A DNA stretch of 64,000 bases, from the NCBI GenBank assembly GCA_026545225.1, contig CM048848.1:27754806-27818805 (forward strand), in the 5' to 3' direction. This DNA is from Cornus controversa (Eukaryota; Streptophyta; Magnoliopsida; Cornales; Cornaceae). The notes below the pieces were generated by a model. That model was not told the origin of the DNA. It made no database searches and saw only the letters and a program-made list of their open reading frames with translations. The position numbers were made by a program, and so were the translations under genes. Shown here in pieces: positions 10,870 through 21,546 of the stretch; position 1 is the first letter of the stretch, and each line of letters begins with the position of its first letter.

Positions 10870-11253
10870 CATCTCGATTGATCGAGATGTGCATCTCGAT
10901 TGATCGAGATTTCGATTGATCGAAATCTCACTTCGATCAATCGAAATCAGCTTCGATCGATCGAAATTCCTTCCTCGATCAATCGAAAATTCCTTCACTG
11001 AATCGAGTTTTTACTTCGATCAATCGAACTTTTAATTCATTCAATCAAAATTTTATTTCGATCAATCGAAATCCATTTCAATCAATCAAAATCTTCGATC
11101 GATCGAAGACCTATCAAAGTGCTATCGAATAATACTACCTCTCGGGACTTGGGACTTGGCAAATTCTCTGTAATTTTTCGATCAAACAAAACTGAAATCT
11201 CGATCAATCGAAATCTCGATTGATCGAGATCTTGGTTTCGATCAATCGAGATG
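10870..11253. promoter_or_regulatory. Internal palindrome array of A
   Basis: More than ten copies and variants of TCTCGATTGATCGAGA / TTCGATCAATCGAA in about 385 bp, between integrase and the third ORF. The inner copies nearest the TATA-like box are perfect, while the middle of the array (about 10990-11090) holds degenerate units. The unit equals the LTR palindrome of the same element and differs from that of B. Candidate protein-binding array; it could also be a source of hairpin RNA. Confidence 0.65.
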
Positions 11254-11425
11254 CTCAAAAACAGTCAGCTTCAAGTATGCTTCAGGGACTTGGATTTTTT
11301 TGGGAATTAGATACTACATTGCTTAGATATTAAACCTACTTTGGATTTAAAGGGACATCATGGAAGCATGATAGCTACCATGGCTTCGCCACCTTACACA
11401 TCTATGGCGCGACGTTCGGATCGGC

Positions 11426-12577
11426 TCACGAGTCAAAATATACGGGATCCGTCAAAGTGATGACATCCACGTATTCGGTGGTGACTTGGTCATCCACGCA
11501 CACTTTTAAGCGCTGCCCGTTTACTTTGAACAACGAGCCGTCTTTCAAGTCCTTTAATTCCACCGCTCCGTGGGGAGCGACGAAATTAACCAAAAATGGA
11601 CCATCCCAACGGGAGCGAAGTTTTCCAGAAAACAAATGGAGGCGGGAGTTGTACAACCATACTTTTTGGCCCGGCGAAAATGTTTTGACTCGAATATTAC
11701 GATCATGAAAGGCTTTGGACTTTTCCTTATAGATTTTTGCATTCTCATACGCGTCATGTCGCAATTCTTCCAATTCATTTAATTGAAGCTTTCGATTAGA
11801 TCCGGTCTTTTGCATGTCAAAATTGAAAGTTTTGGTGGCCCACATAGCTTTATGCTCCAATTCAACCGGAAGATGGCATGCCTTGCCATAAACCAACCGA
11901 TAAGGTGACATTCCAATGGGAGTTTTATATGCGGTTCGGTATGCCCATAATGCATCGTTTAGTTGCAATGACCAATCTTTTCGGTCGGGCCGAACAGTTT
12001 TCTGAAGAATGTTCTTAATCTCCCTATTGGATACTTCTACTTGGCCACTGGTTTGAGGATGGTATGGGGTGGCTACTTTGTGTGTGACGGAGTATTTGGT
12101 AAGCAAGGTTCGAAGGAACCGGTTACAGAAATGTTTACCTCCGTCACTGATGATGGCCCAAGGCGTACCAAACTGGCTAAAAATATTAGCTTGAATGAAT
12201 TTAACCACGACTGCGTGATCATTGGTTTTGGTAGCAACGGCCTCTATCCACTTAGATACGTAGTCCACTGCTACAAGTATGTACTTATGACCAGTAAAGG
12301 GTGGAAATGGTCCTATGAAGTCAATGCCCCACACATCAAATATTTCAACGATAAGAATAGGGTTAAGAGGCATCATGTCCTTCCGAGACATCGCGCCAAG
12401 ACGCTGACATCGCTCACAAGAGCGGTAGAATGAATATGCATCCCGATGAAGTGTCGGCCAGAAAAATCCGCATTGGAGAATTTTTGCTGCGGTTTTCTTA
12501 GCACTGAAGTGTCCTCCACAAGCGAGTGTATGACAAAACTTGAGAATGCTTTGGAATTCACTGTTGGGTACACACCT
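11426..12577 (-). pseudogene. Integrase of A
   Basis: C-terminal pol domain that joins retroelement DNA to the genome. An HHCC zinc-binding part ([12 protein letters not shown] ... SCERCQRLG) lies at about 12540-12395. The catalytic core shows the first Asp in [10 protein letters not shown], the second in ISDGGKHF and the Glu in [14 protein letters not shown]. The C-terminal part has the GPF motif (RWDGPFLV) and no chromodomain, as expected for Athila. The frame is open from the zinc finger to the stop at 11426; only a TGA at 12580-12578 separates it from RNase H. All catalytic residues are present, so this domain looks intact. Confidence 0.85.
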
Positions 12578-13357
12578 TCAAATTATTTGATCGGGGCAAT
12601 ATTTGAACAATTGAGGATCGTCCCAATAATATGATCGTGATTGGGAGAGAAAACGATCCTTCTCTTGCTTGGTCCAAGAAGATGGTATTTTATCGGTTGC
12701 CAAGTAATTAACCACATCCGCATACCAAGGGATACTCTCTTGAGAGATGACAAAGAGTTGTTCATCCGGGAAGGATTCACAAACTGGAATGGAATTATGG
12801 AGGGATTCAACAAGAATTGTAGACAGGTGGTCAGCCACCACATTTTCGGTTCCCTTTTTGTCTCTAATCTCAAAATTGAACTCTTGCAATAAGAGTATCC
12901 ATCGGATCAACCTAGGCTTGGTGTCCTTTTTGGCCAAAAGATGCCGGAGGGCAGCATGTTCTGAACAGACAATGACCTTTGAACCTAATAAATAAGCTCA
13001 AAATTTGTCTAATGCAAATACTACCGCAAGCAATTCCTTTTCCGTTGTGGTATAATTGATTTGAGTCTCGGAAAGGGTTTTACTTGCATAGTAGATGACA
13101 TGTGGCAGTTTGTCTACTCGTTGCCCTAAGACAGCACCCATGGCATAATCGGATGCATCACACATAATCTCAAATGGGAGAGCCCAATTTGGAGGGATTA
13201 GAATATACGGTTGTAAGCATGGTGCGGAGTTTTTCAAAAGCGTTAAGGCACGCTTCATCAAAGGTAAAGCAAGACACTTTTTCAAGAAGGCGACACAAAG
13301 GCCGAGAGATCTTGCTAAAGTCTTTGATGAAACGGTGATAAAAGCCCGCATGCCCAA
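12578..13357 (-). pseudogene. RNase H domain and linker of A
   Basis: Contains [42 protein letters not shown] and [15 protein letters not shown], the usual order of Ty3/gypsy RNase H. It degrades RNA in the RNA/DNA hybrid during reverse transcription. A TGA interrupts the frame at about 13000-12998 (DKF-stop-AYLLGSK), and B has a TGA at the same codon. A second TGA (12580-12578) stands where B has CGA. The upstream RT is in a different frame, so an indel lies near 13180-13220. Confidence 0.8.
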
Positions 13358-14237
13358 AGAATGAATGAATCTCTCTCACCGTTGATGGTGGAGGAAGTTT
13401 GGAAATGAGTTCAACCTTGGCCTTATCAACCTCTATTCCTCTCTTAGACACAATTTGCCCTAGGACAATACCCTCTTGAACCATAAAATGGCTCTTTTCC
13501 CAACTAAGAATTAGGTTGGTCTCTTGACATCGTTTGAGAACACAAGCTAGATTTTGGAGGCATGATTCAAATGAAGGCCCAAAAACGGAAAAGTCATCCA
13601 TGAACACTTCTAAGAATTTTTCCACCATATCCGAGAAGATAGACATCATATACCGTTGAAAAGTTGCCGGTGCATTGCACAACCCAAAGGGCATGCGTCT
13701 ATAAGCAAATGTGCCGAAGGGACATGTAAAGGTGGTTTTCTCTTGGTCCCTAGGGTCTATAGCAACCTGATTATAACCAGAATATACATCCAAAAAGTAA
13801 TAAAAACTTTGCCCGGCTAACCTCTCCAATATTTGATCAATAAATGGGAAGGGGAAGTGATCTTTCCGAGTGGCTGAATTTAATTTCCGATAATCAATAC
13901 ACACTCTCCATCCTGTGGTGGTGCGTTGGGGAACTAATTCACCCTTATCATTAGGTTGCACCATAATACCAGACTTCTTTGGAACCACTTGAGTGGGACT
14001 AACCCACTTGCTATCTAAGATGGGGTAAATGATTCCCGCATCTAGTAACTTCACCACCTCCTTCATTACAACGTCCTTCATGTTTGGGTTTAATCGACGT
14101 TGTGCCTCCCTTGAGGTCTTTGCATCCTCTTCCAAGTGTATGCTGTGCATACAAATAGAAGGGTTTATTCCCTTAAGATCTGCCACACTCCATCCTATTG
14201 CCTCCTTGTGCTCTTTTAGCACCTTTATAAGTTCCAT
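13170..14237 (-). pseudogene. Reverse transcriptase of A
   Basis: About 355 codons open, from MELIKVLKEHKEAIGW on. Motifs in order: DAGIIYPILDSKWVSP, CIDYRKLNSATRKDHFPFPF, FYYFLDVYSGYNQ, RMPFGLCNAPATFQRYM and the catalytic box FMDDFSVFG, with both Asp present. It makes DNA from the element RNA. It is out of frame with protease by a single-base change in a T/G run near 14270, and its end (after LRTMLTT) is frameshifted relative to RNase H. Closely related to the RT of B. Confidence 0.85.
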
Positions 14238-14256
14238 CTCTTGATCATTGGTAAGA

Positions 14257-15219
14257 TTAGAAGCAATAATGACTGGAAGGGGGTCTCATTAGCGCCCAAA
14301 AAACATACTTGAGTGTAGCCGGTAGGGGCTTGAGCTCAAGTTGTGGTGGGAAAATTAAAGAAGGAGTTTGGGAAGTTTTGGACAAAGGGGGCAAGGGTTC
14401 TCTCGGAACTCTCCACTTAGGCAAATCCATGACAGTATTAACATCGAGCATGGAATTAACTTCACAAATGTATTGCTCAACGTCAAAATCATCATAGTTG
14501 AAGTGATTTCGGCATGCCTCTAAAGGATCCTTGGAAAGAATAGAAGGAAGTGCTTCTTGAACAAGGTCTTCCACAACATCGACACAAAAGCACTCACTTT
14601 CGTCGTCGGATGTGTGGTGGGAAGCATTGAAGATGTTCAAGCGGATTTTCATATTCCCGAAAGAGATGTCCATCACTCCGGTACGGCAATTAATGCAAGC
14701 GTTTGCCGTGGCCAAGAATGGACGACCTAGAATGATAGGAATATGACGATTCGGATTTTGGACCGGTTCTGTGTCAAGGACTATGAAGTCCACCGAAAAA
14801 TAGAATTTGTCCACTTGAATGATAACATCCTCAATGATGCCACGTGGTTGCTTCACCGAACGGTCGGCAAGTTGCAACACAACCGTGGTATGCTTGAGTT
14901 CCCCCAAACCTAGTTATTGGTAAACTGAGAATAGAAGCAAATTGACACTAGCCCCTAGATCAAGAAGTGCCTTTTCAAAAGATTGATTTTCGATGGTGCA
15001 CGAAATGGTCGGAGCACCCAGATCTTTGAATTTAGGAGGGGCTTGGTGTTGGAAAATGGAGTTTATGTGCTCAGTTAAGAGGACTTTCTTAGGAACATTA
15101 TTCCTAGATTTGCACTTTTGAGTGCACAAGTCCTTCAAGAATTTCGCATAGGAGGGAATTTGTCGAATAGCATCAAGGAAAGGGCGATTGATCTTTACTT
15201 GTTTGAAGATCTCCATCAT
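14257..15219 (-). pseudogene. Aspartic protease region of A
   Basis: Contains KALLDLGASVNLL with the DxGA catalytic motif, then LQLADRSVKQPRGIIEDV and IPIILGRPFLATANA, the typical retropepsin order. It cleaves the gag-pol polyprotein. One TAA interrupts it at about 14913 (SVYQ-stop-LGLGEL). Upstream, QVKINRPFLDAIRQIPSYAKFLKDLC is a conserved Athila linker. It shares its frame with gag. Confidence 0.8.
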
Positions 15220-15229
15220 GTCTTGGATT

Positions 15230-17058
15230 TTCTCTCATTGCTTCCCGAAATGAGAAGGTTCCTTCAATCTCTGAGGAAAAGGAACCGGAGGTTCATAAGA
15301 GGTGTCAAGATTTGGAATCGATGTTGACACAACTTCACTTGCCTTTCCTTTTGGATTTGAAGGGGTATTTTACAAATTTGGATTTAAGGGAAATAATTTT
15401 GGATTTAATTGGGATTCTTTTGGATTTTTAGGTTGCTCTTGGAATTCCTTTCTCTCTTCCTCCCCTACTTTGGAGTGAATGATTTTACCACTCCTCAAGG
15501 TTGTGATTGATTGAACTTGCTCCGGAGGAGCATTACAAGTTGAAAAAGATGGATCCTCAATCACATGAACACCTTTAGGATTCACCACCGGTTGACTCGG
15601 TAACTTACCTTCCTCCCTCCTATTTAAGGCATTGGCTAGTTGCCCGATTTGAGCTTCTAACCTAGCCATAGATTGAGCATTGGCTTCAAGCTTAGAGATT
15701 GATTGAGAGTGAGTTTGCAATAAGCGGGTATTGGCCTCAAGATTGCTTATCACTCTTTCTTCAAAGCTTTGGCTTCTCGGAGGAGGTGGTGGTTGTTGGT
15801 AATTAGATCTTTGATTGTAAGGTTGAGGATTTGGCCTATAATGAGGCTGTTGAGATTGGGAATTGAAAGAATTTTGCCCTTGGAAAGAGGGACTTGATTC
15901 TTGAGGTTTCCATGAAAAAGCCAGATGGTTCTTCTAACCAGGATTGTACGTGTTTGAATATGGATCATTCATTTGTTTAGAGTACAAGGCATTCGCTTGC
16001 TCTTGAGCATAATCGGGAGATTGCCCGGCAATAGGACAATCTCGCACAAAATGCGAAGTGCTATAGCAAAATGAACATCCTTCCTGATTTTGGACAGATT
16101 GGTTTGGAGTAGGCAGCCCATTTTTCATGATTAAATCCATTTTTCGAGATAGGGCTTCTACTTGCATGGCAACCTCATCTACCCGTGATATTTCATGCAC
16201 TCCTCTACAAGGTTGGGTGGCCTTCCCTTTCCTAGTGGAGGAGCGTTGAGCTGAATTGTTGCTTAGGGTTTGAAAAAGTTTCCATGCCTCATCGGGGCTT
16301 TTCGAAAGATATCCACCCCCACACGCGGAGTCTATCATTTGTTTGTGTTGCTCACTCACCCCATCATAAAAACTTTACACTAGCTGCCATTTTGGGACAG
16401 CATGATGCGGACAAGATTTTAAAAGATCCTTTAACCTCTCCCACGTCTCATGGAATTATTCTTGGTCAATTTGGGTGAATCCGGTGATTGCTCGCCGAAT
16501 GTCACTTGTCTTACCCATTGGGAACTATTTTTTCAAGAACTTAATTTGCATCTCCGCCCAAGAATGGATTGAGTTAGGTTCTAAAGAATTGAACCAACTT
16601 CTAGCTTTATCTTTTAGGGAGAAGGGGAACATACGCAGCTTTAGGTCATCCTCCGTAAAGTGTGGTACACGAATAGTGGAACACACGGAAAGGAAGTAAT
16701 CTAAGTGCCGATACGGATCCTCATTAGGAAGACCGTGGAAACTATGAAGAAGATTGATGGTGGAGGACTTTATTTTGAATTGATTTGCCGCTACATCCAG
16801 AAATTGAATACATGAAGGTACTTCAAATGTAGTCAGAAGGTAAAAGTTCATAAGCAACTCTCCTTGAGGAGGTGGTGGTGGAGGTGGTTGTTCATGATTA
16901 AAAGGAGGTAGTCCGGGAGGTTATCTCTCATTTGGATCCATGTTTTCAGCCCTAGGCAATATAGGGTCCCTAGAGGTTCCTCTACGTTGTCTAAGTGTTC
17001 GTTCAAGTTCAATGTTACACGGAAGCAAAGGAAGTGACAAGGACCGTCTACCTAGCAT
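15230..17058 (-). pseudogene. Gag of A (interrupted)
   Basis: Starts MLGRRSLSLPLLP at 17058 and stays in one frame to the protease. Capsid motifs: DPYRHLDYFLSVC and FPFSLKDKARSWFNSLEP. The zinc knuckle CSFCYSTSHFVRDC (CX2CX4HX4C) is at about 16077-16036. Downstream a repeated SKLEAN/ARLEAQIGQLANAL stretch looks like a coiled coil. At least four in-frame stops (near 16920, 16523, 16440 and 16370) and one after DPYSNTYNPG break the frame. It would form the RNA-containing particle, but this copy cannot make full-length Gag. Confidence 0.8.
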
Positions 17059-17320
17059 GCATTAACAATCGAACAACACCTCAATACACAAAGTAACAAT
17101 AATCTATACAAAAAGAATGAATGAATTCAAACCACTAATTTTAGGCTTTATACTCACAAAGGGTTCCAAGTTTACTCCTTTTAGATGCCCGCTATGTGGT
17201 ATACCTAAAATCAAGAAGTTTGAGAAATAAGAACAAGATATATACAAAAAGAATGAAAGAATTTCTAGCCTAAGAATTAAACCAGATTTAATCTTCCAAT
17301 GGCGACAATTAAACCGTAGT

Positions 17321-17337
17321 CTCCGGCAACGGCGCCA
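17321..17337 (-). other. Primer binding site (tRNA-Asp), element A
   Basis: The minus strand reads TGGCGCCGTTGCCGGAG, complementary to the tRNA-Asp 3' end. It lies 6 nt inside the 5' LTR boundary at 17344 and fixes the element as minus-strand. Confidence 0.9.
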
Positions 17338-17343
17338 AAATTT

Positions 17344-18653
17344 TAATGTGATCGGAACTCCGATTATATTGTAAGCTTAATTTTGCCCTTTTTATCAAAA
17401 TATTATTTAACCACTCGCAAGAGCACGAATCTTTGTAGATAAGGTTCTATATAGAGGGTATCGATCCCATGAAGACTAGTCGCAATTGTCTTAAAGGAAG
17501 ATTAATTCTACTTTAATTCTAAAAATAGGTTTTTGAATTTGTGTTATAAACTATTGCATGAATGAAATGACAAGAAAAGTAAAGAGTTTAAAGTTGGGAG
17601 AGAGAACTAGGGTTGGTTTCCACCACTAGCCGTTCACATGTTCATAAGTGTAGCAAGCATGGGATTCATTAATTAAATGCCTAACAATGTCATTAGGCTT
17701 GTGACCTCAATGACATATCAAAAGATCAATGTGTGTGCTAACCTATCATAATCCATCTTCAACAAGCATAGCTCTTCAACCTAACTAACTACCTAATTAC
17801 TCTACTCTCTAAGTGAACACTACATGCATCCAAACTACCTTGTCTTGGCATGGTCTATACAAACTAACATCACACATTCATTTAAACACCATTATCTAGC
17901 CATCATTTGCACTTCTTGTGGAATATGCAAATGTTGTGCATTCAAGTGACAAAATCTACTCTAAGACAAGAATAAATTCCAAATCAAATGAATATATATA
18001 AGAGATGTATTTGTGTACATAATCACTAGGCTAAATAATCAACATTTAATTACAAATCCCAAGAGCTACAAAGATGAACAAGTTTACATGGCTAGGGGTT
18101 GAAACCAACACCCTAGTAGAAGAGTTAGTTGCTCATGGTTGCCTTGCACCCTTCCATTGATGAAGAAAGTGAAGCTTCTTGGTCTGGTTCAGCTTCTCCT
18201 CTTCCTCTCCCGAAGGTCTCTCTTCAAGTATTCTGATGTGTGTTGAGAGATATCTTAGATATGAGAGATATGGCCCTTTTTGTGTGCTTTTTGGCTTCCT
18301 TTTCAACCTTGGGGCCCACCATATATATATATATCACTATATATATCTCTTGTATCAAGAAGGCCCCCAAGAGTCTTGTTCAAGTCAGACAATCCCCTTA
18401 AGTCGTGCAAAAAGGTAAATTTGTTGCAAGTGGGAGAGCAGGTGAGCAAGTGGCCAAGTGGATTCTGCAGAATCTCGATTGATCGAGATTGAATCTCGAT
18501 TGATCGAGATTTCGATCAATCAAAATGAGATCTCGATCAATCGAGATTTTGATTAATCGAGATCAACATCTCGATTGATCGAGATGCCTTTGGCTGCATT
18601 TTCTGATTTCTTCCCTTGACTGCAGAAAGCTTCAAACTTTGCTCCATTTACTC
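17344..18653 (-). repeat. 5' LTR of A, main part
   Basis: Matches the 3' LTR 6156-7464. It begins TAATGTGATCGG, where the terminal TG has become TA. It breaks at TACTC (18649-18653), where solo LTR A' is inserted, and resumes at 20070-20192. Its palindrome cluster lies at 18474-18594. Confidence 0.9.
18474..18594. promoter_or_regulatory. Palindrome cluster in 5' LTR of A
   Basis: Same TCTCGATTGATCGAGA-type units as at 7275-7372, with one extra unit (GAATCTCGATTGATCGAGAT occurs twice in succession). The unit number therefore differs between the two LTRs of one element, showing that the array changes quickly. Confidence 0.6.
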
Positions 18654-19070
18654 TGATAAGTGTTCAATTCTATGCATTTGAACCCTCTTTTTTACATACG
18701 TTAGTTCCGTTTTTGCGTTTACCGAGATATGTTTACGGTATTTTTGTGTTTTTGATGTTTTGCAGGTATTGGAGTAAATGGAGCAAAGTTGGAAGCGCTT
18801 TCTGCAGTCAAGAGAAGAAATCAGAAAATACAGCCCAAGGCATCTCGATCAATCGAGATGTTGATCTCGATTAATCAAAATCTCGATTGATCGAGATCTC
18901 ATTTCGATTGATCGAAATCTCGATCAATCGAGATGCTGCAGAGCCCACTTGGCCACTTGCTCACCTGCTCTCCCACTTGCAACAAAATCCCCCTTTTTGC
19001 ACGACTTAGGGGGATTGTCTGACTTGAACAAGACTTTTGGGGGCCTTCTTGATACAAGAGATATATATAA

Positions 19071-19104
<34 letters not shown>

Positions 19105-20069
19105 TGGGCCCCAAAGGAGAAAAAGGAGCCAAAAAGCACAAAAAAGCCACATATATCTCATATCTCTCAACACACATCAAGATACAAGAGGAGAGACCTT
19201 TGGGAGAGGGGGAGGAGAAGCTGAACCAGACCAAGAAGCTTCACTTTCTTCATCAATGGAAGGGTGCAAGGCAACCATGAGCAACTAACTCTTCTACTAG
19301 GGTGTTGGTTTCAACCCCTAGCCATGTAAACTTGTTCATCTTTGTAGCTGTTGGGATTTGTAATTAAATGTTGATTATTTAGCCTAGTGATTATGTACAC
19401 AAATACATCTCTTATATATATTCATTTGATTTGGAATTTATTCTTGTCTTAGAGTAGATTTTGTCACTTGAATGCACAACATTTGCATATTCCACAAGAA
19501 GTGCAAATGATGGCTAGATAATGGTGTTTAAATGAATGTGTGATTTTAGTTTGTATAGACCATGCCAAGACAAGGTAGTTTGGATGCATGTAGTGTTCAC
19601 TTAGAGAGTAGAGTAATTAGGTAGTTAGTTAGGTTGAAGAGCTATGCTTGTTGAAGATGGATTATGATAGGTTAGCACACACATTGATCTTTTGATATGT
19701 CATTGAGGTCACAAGCCTAATGACATTGTTAGGCATTTAATTAATGAATCCCATGCTTGCTACACTTATGAACATGTGAACGGCTAGTGGTGGAAACCAA
19801 CCCTAGTTCTCTCTCCCAACTTTAAACTCTTTACTTTTCTTGTCATTTCATTCATGCAATAGTTTTTAAACACAAATTCAAAAATCTGTTTTTCGAATTA
19901 AAGTAGAATTAATCTTCCTTTAAGACAATTGCGACTAGTCCTCGTGGGATCGATACCCTCTATATAGAACCTTATCTACAAAGATTCGTGCTCTTGCGAG
20001 TGGTTAAATTATATTTTGATAAAAAGGGCAAAATTAAGCTTACAATATAATTTAGTTCCGACCACATCA
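18654..20069 (+). mobile_element. Solo LTR A' nested in the 5' LTR of A
   Basis: 1416 bp from TGATAAGTG to ACCACATCA with TSD TACTC on both sides (18649-18653, 20070-20074). It is an LTR of the same family as A but in the opposite orientation, so it forms a long inverted repeat with the adjacent A LTR. It has its own palindrome cluster (18841-18933) and a long ATATAT run near 19070-19100. No PBS or internal sequence is attached. Confidence 0.9.
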
Positions 20070-20192
20070 TACTCCAATACCTGCAAAACATCAAAAACAC
20101 AAAAATACCGTAAATATATCTCGGTAGACGCAAAAATGGAACTAACATATGCAATAAAGAGGGTTCAAATGCATAGAATTGAACACTTATCA
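20070..20192 (-). repeat. 5' LTR of A, outer part
   Basis: Continues the 5' LTR after the A' insertion (CCAATACCTGCAAAACATC ... CACTTATCA) and matches 7445-7561. It is followed by AACTT, the TSD of A. Confidence 0.9.
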
Positions 20193-20772
20193 AACTTCAC
20201 TTATAACATCATGAGGTCGTTACTATGATTGAGTTAGTTCAAGTCATCATAAGCTTTAGAAGAACTCAACTAGTAAGCCATAACTAGGACCATGTCTTTC
20301 AATTATACCATTTATGGTTCTCAGATACATTGACTTAGGCTTTGAACTCAAATGAATCACTATATAAAGTCGTGTCATGCATAGTTACTGTTTCGGGTAC
20401 TTAGCGCAGAAATTTGGCTAAGTGTTGGATTCTAGGGGCAAAAATGTAAATATGTGTTTTTTTAATGAATCTTGACATAAAAAGTCTCGGTAATTGTATC
20501 CCATGATTTATCATGATCATATGAATTTTCTCAGCCCCAAATGACTTAATTTAGTCATTCATATTATACGATAAATTTTTATGTCAAAGCTGTGAAAATT
20601 CGTTTTGTACTAAAACTGAAAAATCAGATTTTGATTCACTTATAATTTGATTTTAAAACTATTTTTATTGAATCCAAATGGGGGGTACTTTGCTTACTTA
20701 AGCGTGCAGTGTATTAATGCACTGTGCAGGAGAAACTGGCTGAGTCTGAAAACAGATTCTGACCTAGGGACT

Positions 20773-20953
20773 TTCGGTCGACTGATGAACCCATCAGTCG
20801 ACTGATAAAGGCCTTTCGGTCGACCAAATCTCTTCATCAATAGACTGATAGAAATTGAAAATGAATTCCAGTAGGCTTTACAAAACAGGGGAGGTTTTAG
20901 CCGACCGAAGCATTGCTTCAGTCGACCGATGAATTCATCAGTCGATCGAAATC
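20773..20953. promoter_or_regulatory. Palindrome cluster in solo LTR G1
   Basis: Repeated TCGGTCGACTGATGAA, CATCAGTCGACTGA and CAGTCGACCGATGAA units built on the core GTCGAC. They lie roughly 80-260 bp upstream of the TATA box near 21034. A diverged version is in G2 (57051-57222). Sequence and family differ from A and B, but the placement is the same. Confidence 0.55.
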
Positions 20954-21033
20954 TGGAGATTCAAACTCCAATGGCTATATTCTTCACTAAAAGGCGACAA
21001 ACATGTCTCAAACAGCTATATTTCTTCCAAAAC

Positions 21034-21043
21034 ACTATATATA
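21034..21043 (+). promoter_or_regulatory. TATA box of LTR G1
   Basis: ACTATATATATGAG in plus orientation. G2 has CACTATAAATACACC at the equivalent place (57303-57317). The better match in G2 supports the plus orientation of both LTRs. Confidence 0.5.
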
Positions 21044-21388
21044 TGAGTGTGAGCTGCATTTTGCATGTTAGAGATAGTGCAATGTAGAGCCAAGAGTAGA
21101 GAAAAGTGGAAGAGAGAGCAAAATAGCTAGAGAGAAACCTACCCATGAGCATACACTTAAGAAACTTTTGAATGCATATTTTTGCGTTCTACTTAGTAGA
21201 ATATCTCTTGTAGGAATCACTATTGACCCTCATCTTTCCCATCATTCATTGTGATTCATCTTGTATATCTAGAGTTGAGCTTTTCATTTGAGATCTTCAT
21301 ATATAACTCTAGGATTTAAGCGTGTATCTACCTTTGAGGAATATTGTTGTAATTGTATTATAATTTCTTATCTACCTTTGAGAGGAAG

Positions 21389-21546
21389 ACCAAGTGATAC
21401 ACTTGGCAATGAAACCCAAGTCATGAACTTGGCAAAAAATTCTTGGTGAGGTGTTCATTGAGCAAGGAAGCCCAAGCTATGAGCTTGGCAAAGAAGTTTT
21501 AGTGAGAATGTCATTGAGCAAGGAAGCCCAAGTAATTCACTTGGCA
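21389..21546 (+). repeat. Hairpin series in LTR G1
   Basis: Four short inverted repeats in a row: CCAAGTGATACACTTGG, CCAAGTCATGAACTTGG, CCAAGCTATGAGCTTGG and CCAAGTAATTCACTTGG, about 35-60 bp apart. The third changes both arms (T-A to C-G), which keeps pairing. G2 has a similar series at 57693-57850. Possible RNA structure downstream of the TATA box. Confidence 0.6.

Larger units (their letters stand above)
6156..20192 (-). mobile_element. Element A: full-length Athila-like Ty3/gypsy element
   Basis: Minus-strand element with TSD AACTT (6151-6155 and 20193-20197). Order on the minus strand: 5' LTR, tRNA-Asp PBS, gag, protease, reverse transcriptase, RNase H, integrase, palindrome array, TATA-like box, third ORF, about 1.8 kb of non-coding DNA with an internal polypurine-like motif, terminal polypurine tract, 3' LTR. 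Without the nested solo LTR it is about 12.6 kb. The LTRs are very similar, suggesting fairly recent insertion, yet gag-pol has several stops and at least one frameshift. It is therefore non-autonomous now, or moved with help from a relative. Confidence 0.9.
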
